A DNA stretch of 64,000 nucleotides from contig NZ_FQUN01000003.1 of assembly GCF_900129005.1 (NCBI RefSeq), positions 310,001 through 374,000 of the forward strand. The letters are read 5' to 3'. The notes beneath the pieces were generated by a model that saw only the letters and a list, made by a program, of their open reading frames with translations, was not told where the DNA came from and did not search any database. Below are positions 8,347-17,439 of the stretch, piece by piece; position 1 is the first letter of the stretch, and every line of letters starts with the position of its first letter. Position numbers and translations under genes: made by a program. The stretch is from Leeuwenhoekiella marinoflava DSM 3653. GTDB taxonomy: Bacteria; Bacteroidota; Bacteroidia; Flavobacteriales; Flavobacteriaceae.

Positions 8347-9154
8347 AAAAATTCAGATAATAGATGTATCCTATGTTTAACCATACTATAGAATCATCGT
8401 ATTTATTAGGTGAGTAAAACTCAGGATCAGGGTTTAACCCATCAACCCAGTCCGAATGGTATTTATGGTATCTAAATTCTAAATTGAGATCGCTCAATAT
8501 TGTGAGTTTATAGCGTATACCAATACTTCCGGTAAGTGCCCAGGTGGTACCGGCATTACTACTTATACCTCCCAAATCGCCTCCGTCACCAATAAGGAAG
8601 GGGTCAAAGTAAATATCTTGTGGCGTAGCGCCAGGAATATCTTGCACAGATGAATGATTTGGTTTGAATGAAACAAAATGTGCTCCTAAGCTTATATAAG
8701 GGGCAATCTTATAAGCGCCAGCTTGAAAGTCTCGTAAGCTTAGTGGAAAGTACTCAAGCTGCATACCTAGCTCAAAAACAAGTGAACTTCCCTTGTGGTC
8801 TCTTAAATCTCGACCTTCTGGGGTGTCTTTTTCAGATTCTTTCCCTTCATGGGTAAGTGGGGTATAATGAAGATCAGCTTCAGAACGCAGCTTAAAATGA
8901 TCATTAAAATAGCGATCTCGGGTGTAACAATTGCAATCTGCTCTATAAGAGAAGTTAAAATAGTGTACAATTCCAATTCCCCAAGCTTGATTGTTTAAAT
9001 TAGTGTCTGTATCATAACGCAGCCCAAAATCTGATTGAAAAAGTAATGGACCTGCAATAACACCTACTTCATTTGAGAATGTAAGTTGTGCCTTACCTGT
9101 GAAAGGTGTTGTTAGACAAAGTGTTAATACCGCAACTAAAATTTTGGTATTCAT
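8345..9154 (-). CDS. Outer-membrane beta-barrel-like protein (THC0290_0291-like)
   Basis: A 269-residue exported protein (signal peptide to about residue 22, ending GKAQ) with alternating hydrophobic beta-strand patterns and a C-terminal aromatic residue (YIYYLNF), typical of an outer-membrane barrel. A CNC pair near residue 74 and the FEYHK-like segment near 225 resemble the flavobacterial THC0290_0291 family as I recall it. Function is unknown. Its promoter is TATATTTG on the minus strand at 9178-9185. It is divergent from gdhA, an arrangement that may only reflect shared intergenic space. Confidence 0.7.
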   Translation of the reverse strand: MNTKILVAVLTLCLTTPFTGKAQLTFSNEVGVIAGPLLFQSDFGLRYDTDTNLNNQAWGIGIVHYFNFSYRADCNCYTRDRYFNDHFKLRSEADLHYTPLTHEGKESEKDTPEGRDLRDHKGSSLVFELGMQLEYFPLSLRDFQAGAYKIAPYISLGAHFVSFKPNHSSVQDIPGATPQDIYFDPFLIGDGGDLGGISSNAGTTWALTGSIGIRYKLTILSDLNLEFRYHKYHSDWVDGLNPDPEFYSPNKYDDSIVWLNIGYIYYLNF

Positions 9155-9177
9155 TAGGTTTGGGACTTAAAGTGAAA

Positions 9178-9185
9178 CAAATATA
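9178..9185 (-). promoter_or_regulatory. -7 promoter element (TATATTTG) of the outer-membrane protein gene
   Basis: Exact TAnnTTTG match on the minus strand, 23 nt upstream of the ATG at 9154. No clear -33 TTG was found. Confidence 0.6.
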
Positions 9186-9307
9186 GTGAAATTGAGCATT
9201 TAACCTAAAATAGTCCTTGCATCAAAAATTCTATGATAGATATATTAAAAATGAAGGATCAATATTAAGAATTTCTAAAATTTAGATACTAATTTTTATC
9301 AATATCA

Positions 9308-9315
9308 TATATTTG
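9308..9315 (+). promoter_or_regulatory. -7 promoter element (TATATTTG) of gdhA
   Basis: Exact TAnnTTTG match 48 nt upstream of the gdhA ATG (9364). Its last three bases form an in-frame TTG that is not the translation start. Confidence 0.7.
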
Positions 9316-9363
9316 CGCTGCCAAAGGGCATTTAAAATTATAAATTCAAAAAATAATAATATA

Positions 9364-10707
9364 ATGACAGATAGCATTAAAAACTTTGTTGATTCTGTTG
9401 CGAAAGCTAATCCTAACGAGCCTGAGTTCATTCAGGCTGTGCAGGAAGTAGCAGAAACTGTTATTCCTTTTATAGAAAAAAATCCTAGATATCAGGGTAA
9501 AAAGCTTTTAGAGCGCATGGTGGAGCCAGAGCGCGCTATTTTGTTTAGAGTGCCTTGGGTAGATGATAAAGGAGAAACACAAATTAATAAAGGCTACCGC
9601 ATTGAATTCAATTCAGCAATTGGACCTTATAAAGGTGGACTGCGTTTTCATCCTTCTGTAAACTTGAGTATTTTAAAATTTTTAGGTTTTGAGCAGGTGT
9701 TTAAAAACAGTCTTACGTCATTGCCTATGGGCGGTGGTAAAGGAGGTTCTGACTTTAACCCCAGAGGTAAAAGCGATGCTGAGGTTATGCGTTTTTGCCA
9801 GAGTTTTATGACAGAATTATACCGTCACATAGGTCCTAATACAGATGTTCCTGCAGGAGATATTGGAGTAGGTGGTCGTGAGATTGGTTATATGTTTGGT
9901 CAATACAAGCGTATCAAAAATGAATTTACCGGAATTTTAACCGGAAAGGGGCTTTCTTACGGAGGATCTAAAATTCGTCCTGAAGCTACCGGTTATGGTA
10001 ACGTATATTTCACAAAATATATGTTGAATAACATCGGTGAAAAACTTGCCGGAAAAACCGTTGTAATTTCAGGTTCTGGTAACGTGGCGCAGTACGCTGC
10101 AGAAAAAGCAACACAACTTGATGCAAAAGTGGTAACACTTTCTGATTCTGATGGTTTTATTTATGACGAGGCCGGTATAGGTAAAGAAAAGCTCGCGTAT
10201 ATCATGGAGATCAAAAATGAGCGTCGCGGCCGTATCAAAGAATATCTAGATAAATATCCTGAAGCAGAATTTCACGAAGGTAAAGCACCTTGGGGAATTA
10301 AGTGTGATATCGCATTGCCTTGTGCTACTCAAAACGAGTTGGATAAAGAGGATGCAGAATTGCTCGTTAAAAACGGAGTCATGGCTGTAGGTGAAGGAGC
10401 GAATATGCCTTCTACGCCAGAGGCGATTGAGGTTTTCATTAAGGAAAAGATTTTATTCTCTCCGGGTAAAGCCTCAAATGCAGGTGGTGTAGCAACATCA
10501 GGATTAGAAATGTCGCAAAACAGCATCAGATATAACTGGTCTGCAGAAGAAGTAGATAAAAAGTTACACGAGATTATGTATGATATTCACAATGCTTGTG
10601 TTGAATATGGTAGACAAGAAGATGGATTTGTTGATTATGTAAAAGGTGCAAATGTTGCAGGTTTTGTAAAAGTTGCAGAAGCAATGCTTGCTCAAGGTAT
10701 TGTTTAA
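9364..10707 (+). CDS. gdhA: NADP-type glutamate dehydrogenase
   Basis: A 447-residue hexameric-type glutamate dehydrogenase, the same length as the E. coli enzyme. It aminates 2-oxoglutarate with ammonium and NADPH in the cytoplasm. The glutamate-binding region has KGGLRFHP (90-97) and the catalytic lysine Lys126 in PMGGGKGGSDF; the dinucleotide fold has GSGNVAQYAAEK. Start is ATG 9364: a longer frame from TTG 9313 begins inside the -7 promoter box and adds residues not found in the family. It is monocistronic, ended by the terminator at 10738-10769. Confidence 0.95.
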   Translation: MTDSIKNFVDSVAKANPNEPEFIQAVQEVAETVIPFIEKNPRYQGKKLLERMVEPERAILFRVPWVDDKGETQINKGYRIEFNSAIGPYKGGLRFHPSVNLSILKFLGFEQVFKNSLTSLPMGGGKGGSDFNPRGKSDAEVMRFCQSFMTELYRHIGPNTDVPAGDIGVGGREIGYMFGQYKRIKNEFTGILTGKGLSYGGSKIRPEATGYGNVYFTKYMLNNIGEKLAGKTVVISGSGNVAQYAAEKATQLDAKVVTLSDSDGFIYDEAGIGKEKLAYIMEIKNERRGRIKEYLDKYPEAEFHEGKAPWGIKCDIALPCATQNELDKEDAELLVKNGVMAVGEGANMPSTPEAIEVFIKEKILFSPGKASNAGGVATSGLEMSQNSIRYNWSAEEVDKKLHEIMYDIHNACVEYGRQEDGFVDYVKGANVAGFVKVAEAMLAQGIV

Positions 10708-10737
10708 ATAATCGAGATTTCATAAAAAGTATTAGTC

Positions 10738-10769
10738 AAAGGCTTCGGTAATTACCCAAGCCTTTTTTT
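10738..10769 (+). terminator. Terminator of gdhA
   Basis: AAAGGCTT pairs with AAGCCTTT across a CGGTAATTACCC loop, followed by seven T. A short ATAATCGAGATTT echo of the intergenic repeat lies just before it (10707-10720). Confidence 0.85.
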
Positions 10770-10803
10770 ATATCATAAATTGTACTTTTAACTGCCGTGC
10801 TAA

Positions 10804-13086
10804 ATGCATTTTATGAGAAGCAGCATCTTGATTTTATTGTTTTTGATTGTTCATCTTACCCAGATGAAGGCACAGGACTTTACTGAAAATTGGACGGGTT
10901 ATTTCTCATACAATACCATTACAGCAGTAGCAAAAGCTAATACTAAAATTTATGCAGCCGCTCAGAATTCAGTATTTAGTTATGAGCTTGTTACAAATGA
11001 AGTTGAAACGTTTTCTACTGTAAACGGGTTAACGGGTTCTGCTATTAGTGCCATTCATTTTAGTGAAAGCACGGGTATTCTTTTTGTGGGTTACGTCTCG
11101 GGAGTGATTGATATTTTAAGACCAAATGGCATAGTCTCTAGCGTAGTTGCCATACGCGATAAACCGGTGATCCTTCCGTCAGAAAAAATAATCAACAGCT
11201 TTACCGAATTTGAAAATACCTTGTACATCGCTACAGGCTTTGGGATTTCCTTGTTTGATCTAGCCCGTTTGGAGTTTGATGACTCTTATTTTATAGGAGA
11301 TAATGGTGCGCGTTTAAATATTGTTCAAACTGCTATTTATGAAGGCTATATTTATGCAGCTTCTCCAACAGGTGGCTTAAGAAGAGCGTTGTCTGCTGCA
11401 GAAAACTTAATCGATTTTAATAATTGGGAGACTGTAAATCCCGGGAGTTGGCTAGGAATTCTAACCTTACAAAATGATCTTTTTGGGATAAAAGGAGATC
11501 AGACTTTACAGCAATCTGATGGAAACAGCTTCAGCATGATTACTACTTTTGAGACCGTTCCCACATTGCTAAACGCATCAAACAATTCTTTAGTGATTAC
11601 TTTTCAGGATCGGGTTTTGATATACAACGATGCGGGAGTTTTGACTACTTCGGTTAATACATTTGCTGAATATCCGGATACCTACAACACGGGGTTGGCA
11701 GTAGATGGTCAGATTTATTTGGGAACGCAATCTAACGGACTCCTAATCGCTTCAGAAACCAATACAACCAGCGCTTTGCAGATCTTGCCAGATGGCCCTT
11801 TGGGTAATGATCCGTTTAATATTGAAGCGGCACCGGGACAGCTTTGGATGGTTTACGGTGATTATTCTTCGACTTATAACCCGTATCCTTTGAAGCAGCG
11901 CGGAGTGAGTCATTTAACCGAAGAAAACGGCTGGTATAATATCCCTTTTGAAGAGTTACTCAATACAAACAGCATCACAAATATCACTTACAATCCGGCG
12001 GATGCCAATCAGGTTTTTATGAGTTCGTATAATGCCGGGCTTCTTGAAATTTCAGAAGAAATACCGGTGCAGTTGTACGATGAGACAAATAGTGGACTGA
12101 GCGATATTTCGATTAATCCCACAGATGTGCGCATAAATGGAGCTGCTTTTGATCGTAATGGCAGCTTGTGGATGACGAACAGCCTGGTAGAAAATGCTTT
12201 GGCGCATAAAACCGGAAATCAGATCGAAGGGATTTCCGTAGCTGATATTTTACCGGATTTTGATCAGGTAAATGGATATTCAGAACTTGTAATTGGGAGG
12301 CTGGGGACTATTTATTTTGGTTCTTCAAACCGCGGATTAATAGCATACAATCCTGATGCAGAGAGTTTTCAGCTTTTAAATGCAGAACGTTCCAATTTGC
12401 CCTCAGATAATGTGCAGACCTTGGCTATAGATGCAAACGGCACGTTATGGATTGGTACCACTTTAGGGCTGCGGATTTTAGTAAATCCGGCGCAGGTTTT
12501 TGAAAATCCGGAGGTGCAGACGCAACCTGTGATTATAGAAGAGAATGGTGTTGCTTTAGAATTGCTTAACGATCAGGTTGTACAAACTATCGCCGTTGAC
12601 GGAAATAATAATAAATGGGTAGGAACGGTAAACAGCGGTGTGTTTCAGTTCAGCGCTACTGGTCAGGAAACCTTACAACAGTTTAATCGCTCCAATTCGC
12701 CACTTCCTTCTAATACGATTCAGGATATCAGCATCGATAATGCGTCTGGTGAAGTTTTTTTTGCAACGCCATTAGGTTTGGTTTCTTTTTCAGGAACTGC
12801 GGTAAGTGCGCAAGAAACTTTAGAAAAAGCACGGGTTTTTCCCAATCCGGTTCGTCCTGATTTTAACGGGCAGGTCACTGTTGATGGCTTAACAGATCGA
12901 GCGAATGTAAAAATCACAGATTTGAACGGAAATCTGGTTTATGAAGAAGTCTCGCAGGGCGGGAGTATTCAGTGGGATACGACTGCTTTTGGAAGGTATC
13001 CGGTAAGATCTGGGGTTTATTTTATCTTAATTACTGCCGAAGATGCTGTGGAAACTAAAATTGTTAAACTGATGCTTATTCGCTAA
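10804..13086 (+). CDS. porZ: PorZ, type IX secretion beta-propeller protein
   Basis: A 760-residue exported protein with two seven-bladed-propeller regions and a C-terminal T9SS type A sorting domain (about 675-760, starting VFPNPVRPDF and ending in a basic residue). In Porphyromonas, PorZ sits on the cell surface in the attachment complex that joins A-LPS to T9SS cargo. The signal peptide ends near QMKAQ (residue 24). The N-terminus NWTGYFSYNTITAV is typical of the PorZ first propeller. It overlaps recO by one base (TAATG). This is the clearest evidence that the organism has a type IX system. Confidence 0.93.
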   Translation: MHFMRSSILILLFLIVHLTQMKAQDFTENWTGYFSYNTITAVAKANTKIYAAAQNSVFSYELVTNEVETFSTVNGLTGSAISAIHFSESTGILFVGYVSGVIDILRPNGIVSSVVAIRDKPVILPSEKIINSFTEFENTLYIATGFGISLFDLARLEFDDSYFIGDNGARLNIVQTAIYEGYIYAASPTGGLRRALSAAENLIDFNNWETVNPGSWLGILTLQNDLFGIKGDQTLQQSDGNSFSMITTFETVPTLLNASNNSLVITFQDRVLIYNDAGVLTTSVNTFAEYPDTYNTGLAVDGQIYLGTQSNGLLIASETNTTSALQILPDGPLGNDPFNIEAAPGQLWMVYGDYSSTYNPYPLKQRGVSHLTEENGWYNIPFEELLNTNSITNITYNPADANQVFMSSYNAGLLEISEEIPVQLYDETNSGLSDISINPTDVRINGAAFDRNGSLWMTNSLVENALAHKTGNQIEGISVADILPDFDQVNGYSELVIGRLGTIYFGSSNRGLIAYNPDAESFQLLNAERSNLPSDNVQTLAIDANGTLWIGTTLGLRILVNPAQVFENPEVQTQPVIIEENGVALELLNDQVVQTIAVDGNNNKWVGTVNSGVFQFSATGQETLQQFNRSNSPLPSNTIQDISIDNASGEVFFATPLGLVSFSGTAVSAQETLEKARVFPNPVRPDFNGQVTVDGLTDRANVKITDLNGNLVYEEVSQGGSIQWDTTAFGRYPVRSGVYFILITAEDAVETKIVKLMLIR

Positions 13087-13802
13087 TGCTAGTCAATACC
13101 AAAGCAATTGTAATTTCAGCATTAAAATATGGCGAGGCAGATCTTATTGTGCGTTGTTTTACCGAAGAAGCCGGTGTTAAATCATACATTTTAAGACGTA
13201 TTTTAAAATCAAAAAAGGGAAAGCTTCGTACCGCTATGTTTCAGCCGGCAACCCAGTTAGAACTTGTCGCGATGCATAAAGATAAAGGTACCCTTGAGAG
13301 CATTCGCGAGGCAAAAGTGATACAGCCTTATATAAGTTTGCACACAGATATTTTAAAATCGAGTGTCGTGCTGTTTCTTTCTGAAATGCTGCGCAATGCG
13401 ATACAAGAAGAAGAGGAGAACCGGGCACTATATGCTTTCTTAGAACACGCGTTTCTTTGGCTTGACCTGCATCAACAAACGGCCAATTTTCATTTATTTT
13501 TCTTGCTTGAACTCACTAAATATTTAGGTTTTTACCCGGACACTTCTGCTGTTGAAAATGCGCATTTTAATTTAGAGACGGGCACTTTTGAATCCGTTGA
13601 GCGTTTTTACAGTATTTCCGAAGAAAATTTACAAACCCTAAAAGCATTGTTGGGTATAAATTTTGATGCACTCTCTGGTGTAAAACTCAATCAGAAAAGG
13701 CGAGCAGACTTTGTAAATATGCTGTTGGCCTATTATGAATTGCATTTACACGGCTTTAAAAAACCTAAATCACTGGCTGTTCTCAGTTCACTTTTTAACT
13801 AA
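13086..13802 (+). CDS. recO: DNA repair protein RecO
   Basis: A 238-residue RecO: an OB-fold N-terminal domain (VNTKAIVISALKYGEADLIV) and a helical C-terminal domain containing a typical FFLLELTKYLGFYP segment. It helps RecR load RecA onto SSB-covered single strands. The start codon overlaps the porZ stop (TAATG), so its translation is probably coupled to that of porZ. The zinc-binding cysteines seen in some RecO proteins are absent. Confidence 0.93.
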   Translation: MLVNTKAIVISALKYGEADLIVRCFTEEAGVKSYILRRILKSKKGKLRTAMFQPATQLELVAMHKDKGTLESIREAKVIQPYISLHTDILKSSVVLFLSEMLRNAIQEEEENRALYAFLEHAFLWLDLHQQTANFHLFFLLELTKYLGFYPDTSAVENAHFNLETGTFESVERFYSISEENLQTLKALLGINFDALSGVKLNQKRRADFVNMLLAYYELHLHGFKKPKSLAVLSSLFN

Positions 13803-13808
13803 CCCTAA

Positions 13809-16217
13809 TTGATGAGATTAACGATTACCCTACTGTTTTTTAGTTGTTTCATGAGCTTTTTGCAGGCCCAAACTATTAAAGTTTTGGATCAAGAAACTCA
13901 GGAGCCTGTAGAAAATGCTGTGTTATACACTATCGCAAAATCTACTTATGTAGTGAGTGGGGCAGATGGTACAGCAGATATCTCAGCATTCAGCAAGTCT
14001 GAAACAATTATAGCAACCCATGTTTCTCATCTCACGCTAAAAACCACAAAGGCTGCGCTCATTGCTAAAGGAAATGTACTCTATTTGGCGGATAATGAAA
14101 ACGAGCTGAATGAGGTGGTGCTTTCAGTCTCAAAATTTGAGCAACGAGCTAAAGGTGTTTCGCAAAAAGTAGTGAGCCTTGATGCAGAAGATATAGCGCT
14201 TAAGAATCCGCAAACGGCAGCAGATTTTTTAACGCAGAGCGGACAAGTTTTTGTTCAGAAAAGTCAGTTGGGCGGTGGTAGCCCAATGATACGTGGATTT
14301 TCTACAAACCGGTTGCTTTTAACGGTTGACGGTGTGCGTATGAACACCGCTATTTTCCGTTCCGGAAATCTGCAGAATGTGATCAATATAGATCCGTTTA
14401 CTATAGATCAAACTGAAGTTATTCTAGGTCCGGGTTCTGTGGTTTATGGAAGTGATGCTGTTGGAGGGGTAATGAATTTTTATACGAAAAAACCGGTTTT
14501 TTCTTTTGGAGAAGGCACTGCATTTTCCGGCATGGCTCTTACCCGATATGCAACGGCAAATAATGAAAAAACAGGTCACGTTGATTTTAATATCGGCTCC
14601 AAAAAATGGGCGTTTTTAACCAGTATAAGCTATTCAGATTTTGACGATTTGCGTATGGGCGGGAGCGGTCCGAGCGATTACTTGCGTCCCGAATATGTTG
14701 TCACTCAAAATGGCGTAGATGCCATTGTTGAAAATGAGAATCCCCGTGTACAAACACCTACCGGTTTTGATCTCATAAACCTTACTCAAAAAGTGCGTTT
14801 TATGCCGAATAACATTTGGGATTTTAATTTGGGACTGCATTACAGTACTACTTCAGATTATGCGCGCTACGATCGGTTGACGCGTAAACGTAACGATCAA
14901 TTGCGTTCGGCAGCCTGGTATTATGGTCCGCAAACCTGGTTTATGGGGAATTTACAAATCGACAAAAAAGGGAACGGTGACTTTTACGACGAAGCAAAAC
15001 TTACCGCTGCCATTCAATATTTTGAAGAAAGCCGTAACGATCGTGATTTTGGCGATCCTATACTTTTTACTTCACAGGAACAGGTAAATGCCTATTCTTT
15101 TGATCTGGATTTTACTAAAAAATTGGGTGATAACCGTCTTTTTTATGGAGTGGAATATGTGTATAACAAAATAGGTTCCTACGGAAAACAAACCGATATC
15201 GAGTCTGGTGCCGAAACTGCAACGGCTAGCCGATATCCTGATGATTCCAGCTGGCAATCACTGGCTGCGTATTTAAGCGGACAATTCAATCTAGCTGAAA
15301 GCTTAACCTTGCAAACGGGCATGCGCTACAATCCTATTTTGATCAATGCGACCTTTGAGGATACCTTCTATGATTTCCCGTTTGAGGATGCTGATGTGAG
15401 TTTTGGAAACCTCACCGGTAATGCAGGATTAAACTGGCAAACCACAGAAAATTTCAATTTAAAACTGAATTTAGGCACTGCTTTTAGAGCGCCCAACATT
15501 GACGATATCGGAAAGATTTTTGACAGTGAACCCGGTTCTGTTGTGGTTCCCAATCCTGATCTAAAAGCAGAATATGCTTATAATGCTGAGTTGGGAGCGA
15601 CTTGGAGAATTGGTGAAAAATTACGATTGGATGTTGCGACCTATTATACCCATTTAAATAATGCTCTGGTGCGTCGGGATTTTAATTTGAATGGCCAAAT
15701 CACAATAGATTACCAGGGAGAACCCAGTAATGTACAAGCGATTCAGAATGCTGCGCGTGCCAAGGTTTATGGGTTTGAAGCCGGTCTTGAATATTTATTC
15801 AATAAGCATGTAAAACTGACTTCAAACCTTACAATCACCGAAGGCAGTCAGGAAGAAGATGATGGTAGCTCAGCACCTTTGCGTCACGCAGCACCTTTGT
15901 TTGGAAGCACCCACCTGATTTACCGACTTAAAAAATGGAAATTTGATGCTTCAGTGGAGTATAACGGGCAATTTGATTATGATGAGTTGGCGCCTTCTCA
16001 GCAAAACAATGCATACCTCTATGCACTGGATGCAGATGGAAATCCTTATTCCCCCAGATGGTATACCCTGAATTTATATAGCGAATACCAAATCGCCCAA
16101 AACTGGAAAGCCACTACCGCATTAGAAAACATCGCAGATCAGCGCTACCGTCCCTATTCATCGGGCATTGCTGCAGCGGGTAGGAATTTGATTTTGGCGG
16201 TGAAGTATACGTTTTAA
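13809..16217 (+). CDS. TonB-dependent outer-membrane receptor
   Basis: An 802-residue TonB-dependent receptor. After the signal peptide (ending SFLQAQ) there is a carboxypeptidase-D-like regulatory domain (about 22-95), then the plug (about 110-215: GGGSPMIRGFSTNRLLLTVD, VVYGSDAVGGVMNF), then a 22-strand barrel ending VKYTF. The plug resembles heme/hemoglobin-type receptors, but no heme or siderophore gene is nearby, so the substrate is open. It follows recO by 6 nt and is probably co-transcribed. Confidence 0.92.
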   Translation: MMRLTITLLFFSCFMSFLQAQTIKVLDQETQEPVENAVLYTIAKSTYVVSGADGTADISAFSKSETIIATHVSHLTLKTTKAALIAKGNVLYLADNENELNEVVLSVSKFEQRAKGVSQKVVSLDAEDIALKNPQTAADFLTQSGQVFVQKSQLGGGSPMIRGFSTNRLLLTVDGVRMNTAIFRSGNLQNVINIDPFTIDQTEVILGPGSVVYGSDAVGGVMNFYTKKPVFSFGEGTAFSGMALTRYATANNEKTGHVDFNIGSKKWAFLTSISYSDFDDLRMGGSGPSDYLRPEYVVTQNGVDAIVENENPRVQTPTGFDLINLTQKVRFMPNNIWDFNLGLHYSTTSDYARYDRLTRKRNDQLRSAAWYYGPQTWFMGNLQIDKKGNGDFYDEAKLTAAIQYFEESRNDRDFGDPILFTSQEQVNAYSFDLDFTKKLGDNRLFYGVEYVYNKIGSYGKQTDIESGAETATASRYPDDSSWQSLAAYLSGQFNLAESLTLQTGMRYNPILINATFEDTFYDFPFEDADVSFGNLTGNAGLNWQTTENFNLKLNLGTAFRAPNIDDIGKIFDSEPGSVVVPNPDLKAEYAYNAELGATWRIGEKLRLDVATYYTHLNNALVRRDFNLNGQITIDYQGEPSNVQAIQNAARAKVYGFEAGLEYLFNKHVKLTSNLTITEGSQEEDDGSSAPLRHAAPLFGSTHLIYRLKKWKFDASVEYNGQFDYDELAPSQQNNAYLYALDADGNPYSPRWYTLNLYSEYQIAQNWKATTALENIADQRYRPYSSGIAAAGRNLILAVKYTF

Positions 16218-16243
16218 ATATATCTTGTAGTGATGAGTAAATT

Positions 16244-16630
16244 ATGTTTTGTATTCTTTTTTTAGTTTTTGTAGCCTGTGATTTATCTAATACGTCGGAA
16301 ACTAAAAAAATATTAAGTACAGAAAAAGCTATAAATACAGAAATAAAAAGTGATAAAGCACTTAATCGTGGTTTTATTAAATTAGATAAAGAAAATTATA
16401 TTTCTCAAAACACACAATCAATATTAAAAAAGAGTTCACTATCAAATAACAGATTAATTAAGTTAGGAGATTTAGAGCCACCCTATAAAATAATTAAACA
16501 TAGGGGAAATGATACTTTAATAATAATTAAGAATATGGATACAGTATTCTTTAAAATGATTGATTATTCTAAAGACAATAAAAACGATCCCACATTTAAA
16601 GATTTTTTAAAAGGATTCTTTGGTAACTAA
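16244..16630 (+). CDS. Small lipoprotein of unknown function, possible frameshift in signal peptide
   Basis: A 128-residue reading frame, Lys- and Asn-rich and more AT-rich than its neighbours, with a hydrophobic N-terminus ending in a lipobox (VFVAC). I do not recognise the family. The start is odd: ATG 16244 gives a signal peptide with no positive charge. Eleven bases upstream, ATG 16233 in another frame encodes MSKLCFVFFF and stops right after a T7 tract (16255-16263); one more T in that tract would join it to this frame and give a standard lipoprotein signal. It follows the TonB receptor by 26 nt. Confidence 0.55.
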   Translation: MFCILFLVFVACDLSNTSETKKILSTEKAINTEIKSDKALNRGFIKLDKENYISQNTQSILKKSSLSNNRLIKLGDLEPPYKIIKHRGNDTLIIIKNMDTVFFKMIDYSKDNKNDPTFKDFLKGFFGN

Positions 16631-16776
16631 AATTTGATATTAAAAGCCCTCTAAACCGGCTTAATCAATGCGTTTTTAATCACCTCACTCCAGATTGCAT
16701 AGCTTTTTTGTAGAGGTGCAATCCGTCTGACCTATGCAGCTTTAGTTGACTAGTACCTGTACTGTATAGGCTGTGT

Positions 16777-16865
16777 GTATGCATTATCTATACTTTATCT
16801 ATACATTATGTACGGGTGAACGTCGGGTGAACCTCGGGTAAAGTACGGGTGAACTATGAGTGAAC
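16777..16865 (+). repeat. Array of degenerate 11-bp direct repeats
   Basis: Three AT-rich 11-mers (GTATGCATTAT, CTATACTTTAT, CTATACATTAT; 16777-16809), one spacer base, then five GC-richer 11-mers (TACGGGTGAAC, GTCGGGTGAAC, CTCGGGTAAAG, TACGGGTGAAC, TATGAGTGAAC; 16811-16865). The period of 11 is exact within each block. It is non-coding as far as I can tell. Confidence 0.8.
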
Positions 16866-17135
16866 CTTAACGAGATTAGAATCACTTAGAAGTCAGGAGT
16901 AAATATATGCAACTCTTGAACTGAAGTTAAAGTCTTAAACTAGAAAATTGAGGTAAACCGCTCTAATAAAAAACATTTAACCAGAGAATATGAACACTGT
17001 GAAGAGCATCAAATATACACTATTTTTAAGCCTTTGTCAATCGATATTCATAAAAGGGAGTTTTCAGTTTAACTTCTCAGAATTGCTGAATTTGTAACCA
17101 GCTAAATGTATACTTCCACTTTTTCGGGTTTTGTA

Positions 17136-17256
17136 TTTACTCGATAATCGAGATTTAAATATTCCGAGGCTTGCCTCGAAGTCAAAAGCTGTTTCCTTTT
17201 AAAGCCTTGCGAGCCTGCTTTTATTAGACAGGCTTGTCCTAAGGTAGATTGCTAAT
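17136..17256 (+). repeat. Intergenic hairpin repeat, copy F
   Basis: One of the best preserved copies: CTCGATAATCGAGATTTAAA, CCGAGGCTTGCCTCGAAGTC, AAAAGCTGTTTCCTTTTAA, then a CCTTG...CAAGG-like stem that includes AGCCTGC and ACAGGCTTG. It lies about 180 nt upstream of ileS. Confidence 0.8.
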
Positions 17257-17407
17257 ACGCCCTAGTACTCGTTTTAATTTTTAAGGAATGGGGTGAATGA
17301 GATAAGATTTTCCCATATGAACCACTTCTTTTTACGGATTTATAGTCAATGAGATTATCACTGTATTAACCCAGGTTTTTATAGGGTTTTTTCTAATCTA
17401 AATTCCG

Positions 17408-17415
17408 TAATTTTG
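17408..17415 (+). promoter_or_regulatory. -7 promoter element (TAATTTTG) of ileS
   Basis: Exact TAnnTTTG match 24 nt upstream of the ileS ATG. No T-box-like leader was seen. Confidence 0.65.
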
Positions 17416-17439
17416 CACACTTATTAGAAAACGCATATC

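Larger units (their letters stand above)
16631..17407. other. Gene-free stretch of about 0.8 kb
   Basis: No convincing coding frame on either strand. The stretch holds an 11-bp tandem array (16777-16865) and one intergenic hairpin repeat (17136-17256), and leads into the ileS promoter. The bases around 16665-16735 look like decayed sequence with a CACCTC/GAGGTG pairing, but I cannot assign them. Confidence 0.6.

Noticed and set aside
9313-9363. TTG start adding 17 residues to gdhA
   Set aside because: It lies in the TATATTTG promoter; the ATG at 9364 gives the standard 447-residue enzyme.
13809-16217. Naming the TonB receptor as a heme receptor
   Set aside because: Plug similarity is only suggestive and there is no heme-uptake gene beside it.
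16664-16740. Possible transposase or gene remnant in the gene-free stretch
   Set aside because: Short open pieces appear on the minus strand but no known family could be recognised, so no claim is made.
16811-16865. 11-bp repeats as a CRISPR or origin iteron array
   Set aside because: Units are directly adjacent with no spacers, and no replication initiator gene or DnaA-box cluster is nearby.
17300-17407. T-box or other riboswitch upstream of ileS
   Set aside because: No T-box consensus or antiterminator was visible, and the leader after the -7 box is only about 20 nt.
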